Source: MFZZ01 sp964582715
Lineage (GTDB): Bacteria; Patescibacteriota; Microgenomatia; UBA1406; GWC2-37-13
Assembly (NCBI GenBank): GCA_964582715.1
Contig: CAZOSM010000002.1
Location: 1 to 64,000, forward strand
DNA: 64,000 nucleotides
Reading direction: 5' to 3'
Every line of letters begins with the position of its first letter. The first letter of the stretch is position 1. This document shows, one piece after another, positions 24,640 through 33,343 of this stretch. Below the pieces are notes generated by a model. It searched no databases. It was given only the letters and a program-made list of their open reading frames with translations, and had not been told where the DNA came from. Made by a program: the position numbers and the translations under genes.

Positions 24640-25632
24640 ATGAAACGCATTCTTTCTGGTATCAACCCAAGCTCTTCCAAAGGCCTTCATTTAGGAAATT
24701 ATTTAGGAGCAGTTAAGTCTCATGTTGAGTTTCAAGATAAAGGTGAATGTTTTTACTTTATCGCAAACCTCCATTCTTTAAATACTGTCTTCAACAAGCA
24801 GGAGGTAATGGATAACACCATGAATATCTATACAGAGTATTTAGCTTTTGGTATTGACCCAGAAAAAACTACGTTTTATGTAGAAAGTGATATCCCAGAA
24901 ATCCCATATCTTCAAACTATTTTAAATAATGTGGTTACTGTTTCTGAACTCAAACTCATGCATGCATATAAAGATAAAATGAAAGAAGAAGTCGGTCATG
25001 ATGCAATTAGTATGGGACTTTTTTCTTACCCTGTGCTTATGGCAGCAGATATTTTAGTATTTGATGCAGATATCGTGCCAGTTGGAGAAGACCAAACTCA
25101 GCATGTAGAAATATGTCGGGAGATGGCAAGAACTTTTAATAACCGTTATGGCGATGTACTTAAAATACCAGAATTGTATATTAAAAAAGAAGCAGCTCGT
25201 GTCATGGGAATAGATGGTGAGCGCAAAATGAGTAAGTCGCTTGGTAATGATATTCCGGTTTTTGCAGATGAAAAGGTAATCAGATCTCAAATCATGGCAA
25301 TTACCACAGACCCCGCACGCATTCACCCAACCGATCCAGGTGATCCAGAAAAGAATATAGCCTTTAACTACTTTGAGCTTCTTGAATATGATAAAGATAA
25401 AATTGAAGAGATGAAGGAACGGTATAAAAAAGGGACAATTGGCGATGTAGAGATCAAAAAACTGTTATTTGACGTATACATGGAATACTTTGCAGATATG
25501 AGAGCTCGCAAGGAAGAGCTTCTTAAAAACCGTGATTATATTCATGAACTCCGTATCAAAGGTGCTCAAAAAGCACAAAAAATTGCAGAAGATGTCTTAC
25601 GGAAAATAAAAAGAGCTGTTGGAGTTGTGTAA
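24640..25632 (+). CDS. trpS: Tryptophanyl-tRNA synthetase
   Basis: The class I synthetase of 330 residues from ATG 24640 (MKRILSGINPSSSKGLHLGN) has the HIGH-type motif as LHLGN and the KMSKS motif in ERKMSKSLGND. The frame stays open upstream to 24598 but that would overlap the preceding gene. TATATC/TATCAT lies 9-10 bases before the ATG. It loads tryptophan onto its tRNA in the cytosol. It is followed by thrS on the same strand, 18 bases later. Confidence 0.94.
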   Translation: MKRILSGINPSSSKGLHLGNYLGAVKSHVEFQDKGECFYFIANLHSLNTVFNKQEVMDNTMNIYTEYLAFGIDPEKTTFYVESDIPEIPYLQTILNNVVTVSELKLMHAYKDKMKEEVGHDAISMGLFSYPVLMAADILVFDADIVPVGEDQTQHVEICREMARTFNNRYGDVLKIPELYIKKEAARVMGIDGERKMSKSLGNDIPVFADEKVIRSQIMAITTDPARIHPTDPGDPEKNIAFNYFELLEYDKDKIEEMKERYKKGTIGDVEIKKLLFDVYMEYFADMRARKEELLKNRDYIHELRIKGAQKAQKIAEDVLRKIKRAVGVV

Positions 25633-25650
25633 ACGTGTATAATTACTCAT

Positions 25651-27390
25651 ATGAATAACAATGACTATCTAGACAAACTCCGCCATTCAGCAGCACATTT
25701 ACTGGCAGCTGCAGTACTCGAAATCTATCCCAAAACGAAACTCACCATTGGACCACCAATTGATGATGGTTTCTACTATGATTTTGAGTTTGAAGAACCT
25801 CTTTCCGAAAAAGATTTAGGCAAAATCGAACAGAAAATGCGTGAGCTTGTAAAGAAGTGGGATTCATTTGAAAAGAAGGAAGTGGGCAAAGATGAAGTTC
25901 TCCAGACGTATAAGAATAATGAGTACAAAACAGAACTTATTAATGAATTTGCAGAAGAAGGAAAGGACTTAACAACATATACATCAGGCAGCTTTACCGA
26001 TTTATGTAAAGGTGGCCATGTAGAAAGTCCCAAAGAAGAACTAAAACACTTTAAACTGCTTTCTTTAGCTGGTGCATACTGGCGAGGTAACGAAAAAAAC
26101 AAAATGTTAACTCGTATCTATGGAACAGCTTTTCCTTCCAAAGAAGAACTAGAAGAGTTTTTGCAACGAAGAGAAGAAGCTAAGCTGCGTGATCATAGAA
26201 AAATAGGGAAAGAACTAGAACTCTTTACGTTTTCAGAGCTTGTAGGAAGTGGTCTTCCTTTATACCTTCCAAAAGGTGCTCTTATTCGCAAACTGCTGAG
26301 TGATCTTATTGAAGATATGCAAAGTAAAAGCGGCTATTCACAGGTATGGACACCTCAGATTGCAAAAGGTGAGCTATTTAAAAGATCAGGACATTATGAT
26401 AAGTATCATGAAGACATGTTTATTGTAAAGTCTCATTACTCTGATGAAGAGATGTTCCTTAAACCAATGAACTGCCCGCAACACACACAAATTTACGCAT
26501 CTTCACCAAAAAGCTACCGCGATTTACCAATCCGCCTTACAGACTTTGCCATGTTGTACCGCGATGAAAGGCCAGGTGAGCTGAATGGGTTAGCTCGTGT
26601 GCGATCTTTTTCCCAGGATGACTGCCATGTCTTCTGCCGTGAAGACCAGGTTGAAGAAGAGATCGGCAAAATGCTTGAGATGACCAAAAAAGTGATGGCT
26701 ATTTTTGGTTTCAAATACAGATACAGACTTTCCACACGAGATCCAAAGACTCCAGAAAAGTATTATGGAGATCCAAAAATCTGGGATAAAGTAGAAAAAT
26801 GGGCTGAAAAGATCATGAAAGATAATAATATTGAGTATTATGACGCTCCAGGAGAAGCTTCATTCTATGCACCTAAAATGGATCTCATGGCAACAGATGC
26901 TTTGGGCCGTGAATGGCAGCTTTCTACAGTACAGATTGATTATGTCCAGCCAACCAGGTTTGGCCTTACGTATATTGACGATCAGGGCAAAGAAAAGACA
27001 CCGGTTATGATCCACCGCGCCATTCTTGGTTCGGCAGAACGCTTTATGATGGTTCTTATTGAGCATTATGCTGGTAATTTCCCACTCTGGCTCACACCGG
27101 TTCAGGCCAAGATTATACCTATCGCCGACCGTCACCATGAAAAAGCATATGAGCTTCAACAAAAGCTTATAGAAAAGGGTATCCGCGTAGAAGTAAATGA
27201 CAGAGCAGAATCTATGCAGAAAAAGATTCGGGAAGCACAAAAAGAGAAAGTGTTCTTTATGCTTGTTATGGGAGATCAGGAAATAGAGAAGGGTGAAGTC
27301 AATGTTCGCACACGCGATGGAAAAAACAAAAATCAAACAATTGATGCATTTATTTCTGAAGCTGTCCAGAGAGTAAAAGACAGATCATAA
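25651..27390 (+). CDS. thrS: Threonyl-tRNA synthetase lacking the N-terminal TGS domain
   Basis: The class II synthetase of 579 residues starts at LRHSAAHLLAAAVLEIYPKT, the beginning of the editing (N2) domain. Usual bacterial ThrRS has a TGS domain of about 60 residues before this, absent here. The editing site HSAAH and GGHV are present, then motif 2-like RYRDERPGELNGLARVRSF (YRDE) and motif 3 RAILGSAERFMMVLIEHYAG, and a C-terminal anticodon domain. TATAAT (25638-25643) lies 7 bases before the ATG. Its TAA overlaps the next ATG (TAATG). Confidence 0.93.
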   Translation: MNNNDYLDKLRHSAAHLLAAAVLEIYPKTKLTIGPPIDDGFYYDFEFEEPLSEKDLGKIEQKMRELVKKWDSFEKKEVGKDEVLQTYKNNEYKTELINEFAEEGKDLTTYTSGSFTDLCKGGHVESPKEELKHFKLLSLAGAYWRGNEKNKMLTRIYGTAFPSKEELEEFLQRREEAKLRDHRKIGKELELFTFSELVGSGLPLYLPKGALIRKLLSDLIEDMQSKSGYSQVWTPQIAKGELFKRSGHYDKYHEDMFIVKSHYSDEEMFLKPMNCPQHTQIYASSPKSYRDLPIRLTDFAMLYRDERPGELNGLARVRSFSQDDCHVFCREDQVEEEIGKMLEMTKKVMAIFGFKYRYRLSTRDPKTPEKYYGDPKIWDKVEKWAEKIMKDNNIEYYDAPGEASFYAPKMDLMATDALGREWQLSTVQIDYVQPTRFGLTYIDDQGKEKTPVMIHRAILGSAERFMMVLIEHYAGNFPLWLTPVQAKIIPIADRHHEKAYELQQKLIEKGIRVEVNDRAESMQKKIREAQKEKVFFMLVMGDQEIEKGEVNVRTRDGKNKNQTIDAFISEAVQRVKDRS

Positions 27391-27836
27391 TGGAAAAACA
27401 AGAACCAATTGAGTATGAATTAACACAGTTTGCTTCATCTGTTGAAATAGAGAGGACAGAACCTAAAAATCTCTTTACCTCCACCTCCGGTGATTTTGAT
27501 CCGGATCTTAATTTTGTTATGAACTCCTTTGAGGGAGTAAGAGATGCATATCAAACAGCATATACCAATTATGTCGCAGATCCTTTTGCAAAGCAAGACA
27601 AATTAGCCTCATTTCCAAAGGAAGCATTTATCCTTCAACGAGCTATGACCGTAATCCGCCGATTACTACAAGATTCTGATGTGCCTTATGCTCAGAATCC
27701 ACAGGTTATTAGCCTTATAGAACAGGCAGTAAACAGTGAAGATATATCTCAAGAACCTCAATTAATACAGATGATCGCAAAAGCAATAGATGTGTTACAT
27801 ACGCCGGTAGAAGAAAGAGAGGATATATTCATTTAA
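27390..27836 (+). CDS. Hypothetical protein after thrS
   Basis: The 148-residue acidic protein begins MEKQEPIEYELTQFASSVEI and ends VEEREDIFI. It is probably alpha-helical with no membrane segments. Its ATG overlaps the thrS stop by one base, so translation is likely coupled to thrS. No family recognised; a lineage-specific conserved partner is possible. Confidence 0.65.
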   Translation: MEKQEPIEYELTQFASSVEIERTEPKNLFTSTSGDFDPDLNFVMNSFEGVRDAYQTAYTNYVADPFAKQDKLASFPKEAFILQRAMTVIRRLLQDSDVPYAQNPQVISLIEQAVNSEDISQEPQLIQMIAKAIDVLHTPVEEREDIFI

Positions 27837-27886
27837 AGCAAATTGTAAAAAAGTGGTAAGAGCGCGCCAAGTATAGAATTTCCTTC

Positions 27887-27936
27887 TTGAAAATACACAA
27901 AAAAGCCTTTATAATAACAAAACCCTAGATCTAGGG
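27887..27936 (+). promoter_or_regulatory. infC promoter and palindrome
   Basis: TTGAAA (27887-27892) and TATAAT (27910-27915) are 17 bases apart. Just downstream lies the perfect 14-base palindrome CCCTAGATCTAGGG (27923-27936), near the likely start of transcription, which could be an operator or a leader hairpin. Confidence 0.75.
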
Positions 27937-27946
27937 AAAATTACAT

Positions 27947-28513
27947 ATTGTTTCAAATCGTTTGAGGAATACTAGTAACTACAATAGATACAACAGGAAT
28001 AAACCTTCCGGACCGTTTTATTATCTAAACAATCGGATACAGGCAGAAGAACTCCGTGTTATAGATAGTGAAGGCAAACAACTTGGTGTTATTTCAAGGC
28101 AAGAAGCTATACAACAGGCTCAATCACAAGGTTTGGATTTGGTACTCATTGCACCAAAAGCCAACCCACCTGTTGCAAAAATTACTGATTTTAAAAAGTT
28201 TTTATATATTCAGGAAAAAAAGCAGAAAGAAGCTAAAAAAGGTGCAAAAAAAAGCACAGTTAAAGATATTAAATTATCTTTGTTTATCGGGCCAGCAGAT
28301 CTGGAACGAATGAACGAAAAGACCAAGGAATTTCTAGAAGAAGGAAACCAAGTAAGACTTAACCTTACTATGAAAGGTCGTGAAGTAACAAAGCGAGATA
28401 AAGGTTTCGATTTACTCAAAAAGTTCATTGCAGAGCTTGGTGATGTAAACTTAGCAAAAGAACCAAGACAAGAAGGAAGAGTTATTCGAGCAGTAGTTTC
28501 ACCAAAGAAGTAA
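27947..28513 (+). CDS. infC: Translation initiation factor IF-3
   Basis: The IF-3 has NNRIQAEELRVIDSEGKQLG (N-domain) and LIAPKANPPVAKITDFKKFLY (IF-3 signature), then KDIKLSLFIGPADLERM in the C-domain. No ATG begins the frame. In-frame AUU at 27947 and UUG at 27962 are the candidates. E. coli infC uses AUU as part of its autoregulation, so the AUU is attractive and is used here; the shorter UUG start would give 183 residues. IF-3 binds the 30S subunit and discriminates start codons. It leads the infC-rpmI-rplT cluster. Confidence 0.9.
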   Translation: MVSNRLRNTSNYNRYNRNKPSGPFYYLNNRIQAEELRVIDSEGKQLGVISRQEAIQQAQSQGLDLVLIAPKANPPVAKITDFKKFLYIQEKKQKEAKKGAKKSTVKDIKLSLFIGPADLERMNEKTKEFLEEGNQVRLNLTMKGREVTKRDKGFDLLKKFIAELGDVNLAKEPRQEGRVIRAVVSPKK

Positions 28514-28550
28514 CATTTTCAAAAATTTAAGGTATAATATATTTTTCACT

Positions 28551-28757
28551 ATGGCAAATAAAGTTAAACAACGAACACATAAAGGAGCATCAAAGCGTTT
28601 TAAAGTAACTGCTGGAGGTAAAGTACTCCACAGATCTCACAAGCTTCGTCATTTAAGACATAATAAAAGCAAAAAGCAAGTGAGAAGTTTAAAACAGGAA
28701 AAACCTGTTGAAGGTACTATTAAAACAAAGATTGAAAAGTTACTTGGATTAAAATAA
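28551..28757 (+). CDS. rpmI: Ribosomal protein L35
   Basis: The 68-residue protein reads MANKVKQRTHKGASKRFKVT and has the L35 signature with KVLHRSHKLRHLRHNK. It follows infC by 37 bases and precedes rplT by 12. A TATAAT box lies upstream (in AAGGTATAATAT), 13 bases before the ATG, so rpmI may also have its own start. Length is as expected for the family. Confidence 0.93.
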   Translation: MANKVKQRTHKGASKRFKVTAGGKVLHRSHKLRHLRHNKSKKQVRSLKQEKPVEGTIKTKIEKLLGLK

Positions 28758-28769
28758 TTTTTTATAACT

Positions 28770-29117
28770 ATGGTACGTGTTAAAGGTGGCACAGTCACAA
28801 AAAGAAGACATAACAAAATTTTAGATTTAGCAAAAGGCTATTGGATGAGCCGCAGCAAACAGTATAGGAAAGCAAAAGAAGCTGTTCTTCATGCTGGTGA
28901 GTATGCTTTTGCAGGCCGCAAACAAACCAAACGAAACTTCCGTACTACATGGATTGTACGTATTAACTCAGCACTCCGTGGTGAAGATATGAAATACAAT
29001 CAGCTTATTCATCAGATGAATGAAAAAAAGATTTCTGTAGATAGAAAAATCCTTGCACAACTTGCTTTAGATTACCCAGAAGTATTTAAAGCTTTTGTGG
29101 CTAAAATTAAAGGATAA
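28770..29117 (+). CDS. rplT: Ribosomal protein L20
   Basis: The 115-residue protein (MVRVKGGTVTKRRHNKILDL) shows the L20 signature KGYWMSRSKQYRKAKEAV and FRTTWIVRINSALRG. In many bacteria L20 represses its own operon by binding the leader; such a leader is not clear here. It is the last gene of the infC-rpmI-rplT group. Confidence 0.93.
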   Translation: MVRVKGGTVTKRRHNKILDLAKGYWMSRSKQYRKAKEAVLHAGEYAFAGRKQTKRNFRTTWIVRINSALRGEDMKYNQLIHQMNEKKISVDRKILAQLALDYPEVFKAFVAKIKG

Positions 29118-29146
29118 TTCAAGTTCATTCTTGATATACTATCTTC

Positions 29147-30202
29147 ATGGAGCACAATACAGAAATACTGAATACGTTTAAAGAGAAACTTCATAAAAGC
29201 AAACTTCTTGCTGATATTGAAAAACTGGAACTTGATTACTTAGGTAGAAATGGTGTTATTAACACTCAACTTCAAAATATAAAAGATATCGAACCGGCTA
29301 AAAGGAAAGAATTCGGACAACAGGTGAATGAGTTAAAAAAAGAAATTACAGAGAAGCTGAAACATAAAAAATATGAAATTATTGCACTTGTTGAATCTGC
29401 TGAAGAACTAGATATCACACTTCCCGGAAAAAAATACCCTCTAGGAAGCCTGCACTTACTTACTCTTGCTATTGAAGAAATCCAAAGAATATTTGAAAAA
29501 ATAGGGTTTATCCGTATGTCTTACCCAGAAGTGGAGTGGGAATTCTTCTCATTTGATTCTCTTAATATGCCTCCAGATCACCCAGCACGTGATGACTTTG
29601 AGACATTCTTTGTTGAACACAAAGAACATGAAAAATTTGGGAAGATGGTGCTTACTCCTCATACATCATCGGGGCAACCTCGTGAAATGAGAAGACTCGG
29701 AGAGCCACCAATCCGCATGATTAATATTGCAAAGACCTACCGCCCCAACTGGGATGCTTCTCATGTGCCAATGTTTCACCAGTTTGAAGGACTTTGTGTA
29801 GATAAAAAAATTAATATAACTCACTTAAAGGGCACAATTGATTATTTCGCAAAGCAATTTTTTGGTGAAGAACGAGAAATCCGTTTACGGCCATTTCATT
29901 TCCAATTTACCGAACCTTCCTTTGAAGTAGATATTACCTGTGGAATCTGTGGTGGAACTGGTTTCTTGGATAAAAACAAAACAGAAAAATGTAAACTCTG
30001 TAAATCTGGCTGGCTCGAGCTTGGTGGCACAGGTATGGTTCATCCAAATGTGCTCAGAGCAGGTGGCATAGACCCCGATGAATACACTGGTTGGGCTTTT
30101 GGCTTTGGAGTTGAACGTGTATTTATGATGAAAGAAGGTTTAAACCTAGACGATATCCGCATTTTATATAGCGGAGATATTAGATTTTTAGAACAGTTTT
30201 AA
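29147..30202 (+). CDS. pheS: Phenylalanyl-tRNA synthetase alpha subunit
   Basis: The 351-residue class II subunit has HTSSGQPREMRR (motif 2 region), PFHFQFTEPSFEVDI, a four-cysteine zinc-ribbon-like insert (CGIC about 265-268 and CKLC about 285-288), and GWAFGFGVERVFMM (motif 3). The cysteine insert is a typical feature of some PheS forms and probably binds zinc. TATACT (29135-29140) is 6 bases before ATG, so it is leaderless. It pairs with pheT downstream to form the heterotetramer, though a 133-base structured gap separates them. Confidence 0.93.
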   Translation: MEHNTEILNTFKEKLHKSKLLADIEKLELDYLGRNGVINTQLQNIKDIEPAKRKEFGQQVNELKKEITEKLKHKKYEIIALVESAEELDITLPGKKYPLGSLHLLTLAIEEIQRIFEKIGFIRMSYPEVEWEFFSFDSLNMPPDHPARDDFETFFVEHKEHEKFGKMVLTPHTSSGQPREMRRLGEPPIRMINIAKTYRPNWDASHVPMFHQFEGLCVDKKINITHLKGTIDYFAKQFFGEEREIRLRPFHFQFTEPSFEVDITCGICGGTGFLDKNKTEKCKLCKSGWLELGGTGMVHPNVLRAGGIDPDEYTGWAFGFGVERVFMMKEGLNLDDIRILYSGDIRFLEQF

Positions 30203-30335
30203 TTATTAAGCTTAACAGCATAAAGGCGGAACAGGTGGCGCGAGTCTGAGGGCTTGAAACAATGTGAACGTTAGGACACATTTTTCAAGCTGACGAGGGG
30301 CAGAATCTGGAACGTGACTTTATAACAGTCTATTT
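30203..30335 (+). promoter_or_regulatory. Structured leader of pheT with repeat element copy C
   Basis: Contains the nested hairpin GCTTGAA/TTCAAGC (30252-30258 with 30284-30290) enclosing ATGTG/CACAT (30262-30266 with 30277-30281), then the conserved element 30280-30323 with GGGGCAGAATCTGGAACGT, which recurs before 10103. A TATAAC box lies about 9 bases before the pheT ATG. It could be an attenuator or RNA switch; no T-box AGGGTGG sequence is seen. Confidence 0.5.
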
Positions 30336-32369
30336 ATGAATATCAAAATTACATACAACTGGCTTTTAGAATATCTGGAAACAGACGCTGACCCATATGA
30401 AATCGGTAAATACCTTTCCCTCAGTGGTCCTTCTGTTGAACGCATCGATAAAGTAGATGATGACTACGTATTCGATATCGAAATTACCTCAAACCGTATT
30501 GATATGGCCAGTGTGTTTGGTATTGCGCAAGAAGCTCAAGCTATACTTCCTCAGTTTGGTAAAAAAGCAAAACTCAAATTCAACCCGCTTGAAAAATATA
30601 CATTTGAAAACTTGAAAGCAGAACCTGTACCGACAGGTAAACCTCTTGATATAGAAATAACAGATAAATCACTTTGTGCACGCTTTACTGCACTTGTGTT
30701 CTCTAACGTACAAATTAAACCAAGCCCAGAGATCATTAAGAAAAGACTAGAAATGGTAGACATTAAATCGATTAATAATGTAATTGATATCTCCAACTAC
30801 CTCATGATTTCACTGGGGCAACCAACACACATGTTCGATTATGATAAGATTGCAGATCACAAGATGATTTTAAGAGAAAGTAAAAAAGGGGAGAAGCTTA
30901 TAACACTCGATGACCGCGAGTTTGAAATGCCGGGAGGGGATATTGTCATAGAAGATGGATCCGGCAAACTTATAGATATGTGCGGCATAATGGGAGGGCT
31001 TAACTCATCAATAACAGAGGCCACATCCAATGTAGTTTTCTTTGTCCAAACCTATGATAAAAGAAAAATTAGAAAAACCTCAATGACAACCGGTCAACGT
31101 ACCATGGCAGCAACTTATTTTGAAAAAGGCCTTGACCCTGAGCGAGTAGAGAACACACTTGTATATGGAGTTGATCTCATGAATGACCTAACAGGTGGCT
31201 TGGTTGAATCTGAGCTTTATGATATCTATCCGAGCCCTCAAGAAGAAGGTAGTGTAAAAGTATATTTAAAAGATATTCAACGGGTAATGGGTATTGCTAT
31301 TGAAGAAGAAAAGATTATTGATATTCTCGAACATCTTGGTTTCAAGACAGAACGTCATGAAGATGAAGAACTTGCCTACCCCGATGGCGTATACTTTAAA
31401 GTTACCGTACCAACGTACCGCATCAATGACGTACATATTAAAGAAGATATTATAGAAGAAGTGGCACGTGTATATGGGTACTACAACTTACCAAATAATA
31501 TTGCGCCGATGGTCTATATTAAACAACCAAAAGAGATAGAACAGTTCTTTTCTGTGAGTCAAAAAATAAAATATTACTACAAACATATTGGTTTGCATGA
31601 AGTACTCAACTACTCTATGATTTCTGGAGATACCATCGCAGCACTGCATTTAAATCCATCAGACCACTTAAAGTTGGCAAATACCATTTCAAGTGAGATA
31701 GAATACATGCGTTTATCTCTTATTCCTTCACTTCTCGTGAACCAAAAACAAAATTATGGAAAGAAAGAAACCCTACAGTTCTTTGAAATCGCAAAAACAT
31801 ACCTTCCTCGCAAAAATGAATTACCAGATGAAAAGTACAAACTTGGTATCTCTACCAACACTGATTTTTATGACATCAAAGGTCTTATAGAATCACTGTT
31901 TCATAATTTACATATTCGAGATTTCTCTTTTCAAAAAGGGAGTCATCCATTGTTTGTAAAAAACGAACAAGCAGTTATAGTAGATACTAAAACCAAGAAA
32001 GAAGTTGGTGTCCTTGGTAAGGTTAATCGAACTTATCAGGAAAACTTAGAACTCAAACAATCTGTATATGCAGCAGAAATAGATTTCGACTTTATCATCT
32101 CCCATTATAGAGTAGTAGAGCCTTATAAGGTTCCAATACAGACAGCTATCATTAAACTTGATTCAAATGTCAAACAAAAAGGTGGGCGTACATTTGAAGA
32201 AATAAAAAAATCTGCGTATGCTGAATCTAAACTCCTTGTTAATGTGGAGTACTTGGATTCCTATCAGGATACTATTACTCTCCGTTTTTACTTTGCCGAT
32301 AAAAATAAAAATATTACAGATGAACAGGCAAAGGCAGAGCTGAGTAAAATACTTATCAAACTATCTTAA
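30336..32369 (+). CDS. pheT: Phenylalanyl-tRNA synthetase beta subunit
   Basis: The 677-residue protein has the B3/B4 fold that edits and binds tRNA (VFDIEITSNRIDMASVFGIA, about 44-63), the B5 domain, and a class II-like domain. It lacks the N-terminal EMAP/B2 tRNA-binding domain that longer PheT proteins carry, making it shorter than the roughly 790 residues of the full form. The C-terminal ferredoxin-fold anticodon domain is present (QTAIIKLDSNVKQKGG). It completes the tetramer with PheS. Confidence 0.92.
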   Translation: MNIKITYNWLLEYLETDADPYEIGKYLSLSGPSVERIDKVDDDYVFDIEITSNRIDMASVFGIAQEAQAILPQFGKKAKLKFNPLEKYTFENLKAEPVPTGKPLDIEITDKSLCARFTALVFSNVQIKPSPEIIKKRLEMVDIKSINNVIDISNYLMISLGQPTHMFDYDKIADHKMILRESKKGEKLITLDDREFEMPGGDIVIEDGSGKLIDMCGIMGGLNSSITEATSNVVFFVQTYDKRKIRKTSMTTGQRTMAATYFEKGLDPERVENTLVYGVDLMNDLTGGLVESELYDIYPSPQEEGSVKVYLKDIQRVMGIAIEEEKIIDILEHLGFKTERHEDEELAYPDGVYFKVTVPTYRINDVHIKEDIIEEVARVYGYYNLPNNIAPMVYIKQPKEIEQFFSVSQKIKYYYKHIGLHEVLNYSMISGDTIAALHLNPSDHLKLANTISSEIEYMRLSLIPSLLVNQKQNYGKKETLQFFEIAKTYLPRKNELPDEKYKLGISTNTDFYDIKGLIESLFHNLHIRDFSFQKGSHPLFVKNEQAVIVDTKTKKEVGVLGKVNRTYQENLELKQSVYAAEIDFDFIISHYRVVEPYKVPIQTAIIKLDSNVKQKGGRTFEEIKKSAYAESKLLVNVEYLDSYQDTITLRFYFADKNKNITDEQAKAELSKILIKLS

Positions 32370-32420
32370 TCATTAGCAGAGAGTATCATCTATGTGAATA
32401 ACAAATGCTACAATAGGACT

Positions 32421-33329
32421 ATGAAGCAACACCTTATTCACTTTCTCACAAAAGATAAACTTCGTTTACCAGGTATCCTGTTTGAACCAACTGAATTAGC
32501 TAGAAAAGTTGCAATCTACCTACATGGTAATGGTACTTCTTCTGTATTTTATGACCCAAGTAAAATTGTATTGGGAAAAGAACTAACAGATAAAGGTATT
32601 TCCTTTTTCCCTTTTAACAACCGTGGAGCACATCTTATTAAGTCACTTAAAAGACAAACAGAAGATGGAGAAGAGAGAGCAATGTATGGCACTGCATTTG
32701 AACTTATTAAAGACTGTATACTCGATATCGATGCAGCAATTGCAGAACTTACCAAAAAAGGTTATAACGAATTTTACCTTATTGGCGAATCAACCGGTGC
32801 CAATAAAATAGTCGTGTATAACTATTACAAACCACAAAATAACATTTCAAAATATATATTGCTCAGTGGGGGAGATGATACTGGGTTGTATTATGAAGAA
32901 CTTGGTAATGAAAAATTTTTTGAAATTCTCAACACTTCAAAACAGATGGTTGATAAAGGAAAGGGAGAAGAACTACTTACAAAAGATTTGTATGCAGGTT
33001 TACCAATGTCTTACCAGGCGATGTATGATACCTTAAACCCCGATGGTGACTACAACATCTTTCCATACAATGAAGTCATGAATAACCTTCAGATTTCTTC
33101 TAAAAAGTTACTGAGAGAATATAAATCAATCGAAAAGCCTACATTAGTTGTATATGGATCAGAGGATGAGTTCTGTTATGGGAAAGTACCAGAATGTGTA
33201 GAAATTCTGAAAAAAAATACTTCAAAGCCTGAGCTTTTCCAGTATGAAATCATTCAAGGAGCAGATCATGGATTTAGTGGGGGAGAAGACAGACTACATG
33301 CCGTGATAACTTCTTTCCTGACTAAATAA
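32421..33329 (+). CDS. Alpha/beta hydrolase (DUF1749/serine hydrolase-like)
   Basis: About 302 residues from ATG 32421 (MKQHLIHFLTKDKLRLPG). The oxyanion region is AIYLHGNGTSS, the nucleophile elbow is LIGESTGAN (GxSxGA variant, GESTG), the acid is D in VVYGSEDEFCYG and the histidine is in GADHGFSG. TACAAT (32409-32414) lies 6 bases before the ATG, supporting this start over the 32394 GTG. Likely a carboxylesterase or lipid/peptide hydrolase of unknown substrate. It is adjacent to, but convergent with, the PBP1A gene. Confidence 0.83.
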   Translation: MKQHLIHFLTKDKLRLPGILFEPTELARKVAIYLHGNGTSSVFYDPSKIVLGKELTDKGISFFPFNNRGAHLIKSLKRQTEDGEERAMYGTAFELIKDCILDIDAAIAELTKKGYNEFYLIGESTGANKIVVYNYYKPQNNISKYILLSGGDDTGLYYEELGNEKFFEILNTSKQMVDKGKGEELLTKDLYAGLPMSYQAMYDTLNPDGDYNIFPYNEVMNNLQISSKKLLREYKSIEKPTLVVYGSEDEFCYGKVPECVEILKKNTSKPELFQYEIIQGADHGFSGGEDRLHAVITSFLTK

Positions 33330-33343
33330 TATACACAAGCCGA

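Noticed and set aside
30301..30323. GGGGCAGAATCTGG resembles the 5' end of tmRNA (GGGGCTGATTCTGG).
   Set aside because: No tag frame or tRNA-like 3' end follows; pheT begins within 15 bases.
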